Shown here: piece by piece, positions 61,097-64,000 of the stretch | Layout of the letters: every line of letters starts with the position of its first letter | How positions within the stretch are numbered: position 1 is the first letter of the stretch | Assembly (NCBI GenBank): GCA_910588225.1 | Contig: CAJUQT010000015.1 | Span: forward strand, 18,180 to 82,179 | Reading direction: 5' to 3' | Length of the DNA stretch: 64,000 bases | DNA from: an uncultured Acetatifactor sp. | GTDB lineage: Bacteria; Bacillota; Clostridia; Lachnospirales; Lachnospiraceae | Program-made: the position numbers and the translations under genes | The notes under the pieces: model-generated | Seen by the model: the letters and a program-made list of their open reading frames with translations, nothing else | Told to the model about the DNA's origin: nothing | Database searches by the model: none

Positions 61097-61903
61097 TTAT
61101 CCATGGAGAATAGCCTCCGCCATCTTAATAGCTCTCACATTCTCTTTCACATCATGTACTCTCACAAACATACAGCCGGAAAGCACCGCCATAACTGTCG
61201 TTACCAAAGTACCTTCCAGTCTCTGTTCCACCGGCAGGTCAAGAGTCAGGCCAATCACAGATTTTCGGCTGCAGCCTAAAAGCAGAGGGCAGTTCAGCTG
61301 TCTCAGCTCTCCCAGCCCGCGAATCACTTCCAGGTTCTGTTCATAGGTCTTGCCAAAACCCACACCGGGATCCAGTATGATTTTTTCTCCGGATATCCCC
61401 GCCTCCTCCGCCAGCGTCAAGGTCTCTTTCAGATCGGAAAGCACCTCCGGCAGAAAGTCTTCATACTTCGCTTCTCTTCGGTTGTGCATCAGGCAGCAGG
61501 GCAGTCCGCTTCCGGCTATTATTTTTCCCATACGAGAATCATATTTCAATCCCCATATATCATTCATCATGTCTGCTCCGGCCGAAATGCCTGCCAGCGC
61601 CACTTCCGGCTTATAGGTATCCAGGGAAACCGGAACATCGAAAGCTGCCTTTACCGCCTTTATCACGGGAACTACCCTCTCAATTTCCTCTTCTACCGGC
61701 AGAAGAGTATAGCCCGGGCGGGTGGACTCGCCTCCAATGTCGATAAGATCGGCTCCTGCCTCAATCATTTCTTCCACATGTCGAAGTGCTCTGTCTCTGT
61801 CATTCCACTTTCCGCCGTCCGAAAAAGAATCCGGTGTTATATTTAAAATTCCCATTACATAAGTATGTCCTGGGGTCTGAAATTCCTTTTTCCCAATAAT
61901 CAT
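61097..61903 (-). CDS. folP: Dihydropteroate synthase
   Basis: A 268-residue TIM-barrel enzyme that joins hydroxymethyl-dihydropterin pyrophosphate to p-aminobenzoate; the sulfonamide target. VMGILNITPDSFSDGGKW (about 15-32), LIDIGGESTRPGYTLLPVEEE (about 54-74), VSLDTYKPEVA, MMNDIWGLKYD, ILDPGVGFGKTYEQNL, LLGCSRKSVIGL and RVHDVKENVRAIKMAEAI are all present. GGAGAG precedes the ATG. A perfect 39-bp palindrome lies just upstream. Confidence 0.95.
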   Translation of the reverse strand: MIIGKKEFQTPGHTYVMGILNITPDSFSDGGKWNDRDRALRHVEEMIEAGADLIDIGGESTRPGYTLLPVEEEIERVVPVIKAVKAAFDVPVSLDTYKPEVALAGISAGADMMNDIWGLKYDSRMGKIIAGSGLPCCLMHNRREAKYEDFLPEVLSDLKETLTLAEEAGISGEKIILDPGVGFGKTYEQNLEVIRGLGELRQLNCPLLLGCSRKSVIGLTLDLPVEQRLEGTLVTTVMAVLSGCMFVRVHDVKENVRAIKMAEAILHG

Positions 61904-61965
61904 TCAATCTCTCCGTTTCGTTTTTCTCCTGCTTTTTTCATTATTGGGCCTGCCGCCTAAGTCCA

Positions 61966-62004
61966 GGATTCCTGCAAGGACCTTAAAGGTCCTTGCAGGA
62001 ATCC
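61966..62004. repeat. Perfect 39-bp palindrome between folE and folP
   Basis: Two 19-base arms (GGATTCCTGCAAGGACCTT and its exact complement) meet at a single central base. No T run follows on the minus strand. It may form an RNA hairpin inside the folate transcript or a protein-binding or cruciform site. Confidence 0.9.
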
Positions 62005-62046
62005 GAAGCCCTTCATTCACCAAATGCGAACTTATCCCCGTCCCCC

Positions 62047-62604
62047 TCACAGCTTCAGCATCTGAAAAAAGCGTTCCTGCAGCCCCGCATTCTCTTCGAA
62101 TACCCCTCTCACAGCCATACTCACTGTCCTGCTGCCTGGCTTCTTCACGCCGCGCATGGTCATGCACATATGCTCTGCCTCCAGAACCACCATCACGCCC
62201 CGGGGGCTTAGATGCTCCACAACCGCATCCGCAATCTGTCCTGTCATCCTTTCCTGAAGCTGCAGCCTCCTGGCATAAATCTCCACTGTTCTGGCCAGCT
62301 TGCTCAGTCCCAGCACCTTTCCATCCGGAATATATGCTATATGGGCTTTCCCATAAAAAGGCATCATATGATGCTCACACATGGAATAAAAGACAATATC
62401 CTTTTCCAGGACCATCTCGCTGTCTTTTACAGTAAACACTTTTCCCAGAGGTTCCGCCGCATCCGCATCCATCCCGAAAAAGATTTCCCCGTACATTCTG
62501 GCAACTCGGTCCGGTGTCTCCTCCAGTCCTTCCCTGCCGGGGTCTTCCCCCATTCCTTCCAGCAAAAGCGCCACGGCCTTCTTGATTTTTTCCTGATCTA
62601 TCAT
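62047..62604 (-). CDS. folE: GTP cyclohydrolase I
   Basis: A 185-residue enzyme that opens the folate pathway by converting GTP to dihydroneopterin triphosphate. DPGREGLEETPDRVARMYGEIFFG (about 22-45), DIVFYSMCEHHMMPFYGKAHIAYIPDGKVLGLSKLARTVEIYARRLQLQERMTGQIAD (about 70-127, zinc Cys and His), and VMVVLEAEHMCMTMRGVKKPGSRTVSMAVRGVF are intact. Its ATG overlaps the folC stop (ATGA), giving translational coupling. Confidence 0.96.
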   Translation of the reverse strand: MIDQEKIKKAVALLLEGMGEDPGREGLEETPDRVARMYGEIFFGMDADAAEPLGKVFTVKDSEMVLEKDIVFYSMCEHHMMPFYGKAHIAYIPDGKVLGLSKLARTVEIYARRLQLQERMTGQIADAVVEHLSPRGVMVVLEAEHMCMTMRGVKKPGSRTVSMAVRGVFEENAGLQERFFQMLKL

Positions 62605-63905
62605 TTTCGTCCGTTTCCTTTCCCTGCCATATTGTCGACTATTTTCATCAGTCTTCCCAGAAAAGACAGAGAGCCGAAAGCGACAATGACATCTTCCTTC
62701 CCTGCCAGCAGATAACTCATTTCCACCGCCTCCTCCAGACTGTCCGCAGCTGTCACACCGGTATGTACCTTCGCCGCCTCGCCGGCCAGCAGATAGGCCG
62801 GAAGTGCTCTGGGCTCTTCCGGTGCAGTCACCGTGATAATCTGGTCAGCCAGAAAGTGTGTCTGCGCAATCACTTTGTCATATTCCTTATCCTTCAGCAC
62901 TCCCATAATGTAAATCATTCTTCTGTCAGGGAAATATGCTTTCAGAGACTCCGCCAGCTTTCCTGCCGCATCCGCGTTGTGTGCGCCGTCCACAATAAAA
63001 TATGGCCTCCGCCCAATTATCGTAAACCTTCCAGGCCACCGGGTCTCCGCCATACCTTCGCGCTTCTTTTCTTCCGCCACCGAAAAGCCTTTCTCCCGAA
63101 GCACCTCCAATGTCTCCAGGGCCACTGCCGCATTATCGATCTGACAGCATCCTGCCAGCGAAATCTCGAATTTCAGACCGCGGTATGTAAATTTTTGCTT
63201 CTCCAATCCATAACGCACCTGAAAAATGTCAGCTCTTCCCGCAATATGTACCGGACAACCGGCCGCGGCCGCCTTCTCCGAGATGACCTCCATAACTTCC
63301 TGCTCCTGCTCCGCGGTAATCACATCACAGCCCTTTTTGATAATTCCGGCCTTCTGAGCCGCAATTTCCGACAGCGTATTACCCAGATAACTCATATGGT
63401 CCCTGCTGATGGAAGTCAACACTGCCGCACAGGTATTCTCCACCACATTGGTGGCATCCAGCAAACCTCCCATTCCCGTTTCCAGTATGACTATATCGCA
63501 GCCCTTTTCCCGAAAATACCAGAATCCCAGCGCTGTCTCCATTTCAAAGGGAGTGGGATGGGCCGTCCCCTCCTCCTGCATCTCTTCACAGGCCTTTTTT
63601 ATCAGCTCCATGCCCTCACAGAGCGCTTTTTTTGTAATCGGTCTGTCGTTTATCTGTATGCGTTCCCTGTATTCGAAAAGGACAGGAGACAGGAATCTTC
63701 CAACCCTGTAACCACCGTATTTCAGCACTGAGGCCAGGTATGCGGACACAGAACCTTTTCCATTTGTACCTGCAATATGTACAAACCGCAATTCCTTCTG
63801 CGGATTGCCCATTTTCCCGCAAAGTGCCCGTATGCTGTCCAGCCCCGGTACTATACCGTATTTCCCGGCCTGCTCTATATATTCAAATACTTCCCTGATA
63901 TTCAT
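62601..63905 (-). CDS. folC: Folylpolyglutamate synthase/dihydrofolate synthase
   Basis: I favour the ATG at 63905 (434 residues, MNIREVFEYIEQAGKYG), the usual start of the family, although its ribosome binding site (AGGTAAG) is modest; frames from 63935 or 63965 are also open. Motifs: FVHIAGTNGKGSVSAYLASVL (P-loop, about 44-64), GRFLSPVLFEYRERIQIN, ILETGMGGLLDATNVV, ISRDHMSYLGNTLSEIAAQKAGIIK and RWPGRFTIIGRRPYFIVDGAHNADAA. It adds glutamate to dihydropteroate and folates. First folate gene of the window. Confidence 0.92.
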   Translation of the reverse strand: MNIREVFEYIEQAGKYGIVPGLDSIRALCGKMGNPQKELRFVHIAGTNGKGSVSAYLASVLKYGGYRVGRFLSPVLFEYRERIQINDRPITKKALCEGMELIKKACEEMQEEGTAHPTPFEMETALGFWYFREKGCDIVILETGMGGLLDATNVVENTCAAVLTSISRDHMSYLGNTLSEIAAQKAGIIKKGCDVITAEQEQEVMEVISEKAAAAGCPVHIAGRADIFQVRYGLEKQKFTYRGLKFEISLAGCCQIDNAAVALETLEVLREKGFSVAEEKKREGMAETRWPGRFTIIGRRPYFIVDGAHNADAAGKLAESLKAYFPDRRMIYIMGVLKDKEYDKVIAQTHFLADQIITVTAPEEPRALPAYLLAGEAAKVHTGVTAADSLEEAVEMSYLLAGKEDVIVAFGSLSFLGRLMKIVDNMAGKGNGRK

Positions 63906-63957
63906 CTGTCTTACCTGTATTCCGTCCGTTTCCATATGCTGTGTTATCAAATTAGCA

Positions 63958-63978
63958 ACCCCCATTTCAAATGGGGGT
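63958..63978. repeat. 21-bp palindrome upstream of folC
   Basis: ACCCCCATTT and AAATGGGGGT meet around a single C, a perfect palindrome about 55 bases before the folC start. A second small GC-rich inverted repeat (ACCCCTCCGGGGT) ends the window. The pair could belong to a leader structure that continues beyond the edge. Confidence 0.6.
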
Positions 63979-64000
63979 CTAACTTTAACCCCTCCGGGGT

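Noticed and set aside
63958..64000. Tetrahydrofolate or other riboswitch upstream of folC
   Set aside because: Two small palindromes are visible but none of the conserved core of a known riboswitch; the region is cut off by the window edge.

Overview
The window looks like chromosomal DNA of a saccharolytic anaerobic Firmicute of the Lachnospiraceae type. This rests on moderate GC content, strong AGGAGG-type ribosome binding sites, LplABC-type sugar importers, YesMN-type two-component systems, ComEA/ComEC, and single-gene glycoside hydrolases scattered among housekeeping genes. The assignment to family level is an inference. Most genes are on the minus strand; plus-strand genes occur as isolated islands. 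I saw no rRNA, tRNA, CRISPR array, phage or transposase gene.

Layout. 1-1.1 kb: a cut-off glycosyltransferase, an AT-rich hypothetical gene and a self-contained unit for a 36-residue membrane peptide. 1.2-10.1 kb (minus): pyroglutamyl peptidase, a methyltransferase, then a pectin/arabinan group (GH51 arabinofuranosidase, FucI-type isomerase, CE12 acetylesterase, CE8 pectin methylesterase) with an AAA-ATPase/nuclease-like gene in it, and an rRNA/tRNA methyltransferase. 10.3-12.2 kb (plus): a lipoprotein with an RsiV-like C-terminus. 12.2-21.0 kb (minus): a DUF4091 protein, an unclassified enzyme-like protein, GH125 alpha-mannosidase, M17 aminopeptidase, GH4 glycosidase and a PfkB kinase. 21.3-27 kb: an LplABC-type sugar importer and two phosphoesterases. 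27.1-31.6 kb: a broken GH38 alpha-mannosidase, a PHP metallohydrolase whose end collides with an organophosphate-type MFS transporter, and the YesMN-type regulator pair up to 35 kb.

35.2-47.7 kb: comEC, an ABC exporter with its own two-component system, a second two-component system followed by a GerMN lipoprotein (WalRK-like arrangement), comEA, a small DMT transporter and an orphan solute-binding protein. 47.9-54.5 kb: the arginine cluster argC-(NUDIX)-(GNAT)-argJ-argB-argD with an ARG box and two promoters upstream. 54.9-57.7 kb (plus): an MFS gene followed by wreckage of GH3 and GH95 genes. 57.7-60.1 kb: divergent apbE versus NusG-II/Gx-transporter genes around an array of four evenly spaced operator-like sites. 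60.1-64 kb: folate genes folC-folE-folP-folBK.

The most notable things outside ordinary genes are: a family of intergenic palindromic elements flanked by copies of a GTCGCTGCGCGAC core (16.8, 37.5, 49.1 kb); a very long hairpin at 17.0 kb; degenerate 38-bp tandem repeats at 8.0 kb; an exact 25-bp repeat beside decayed loci at 28.7 and 54.8 kb; the 20-bp-periodic palindrome array at 58.95-59.02 kb; and a cluster of decayed glycosidases. Functional statements below come from motif reading only; no database search was run.
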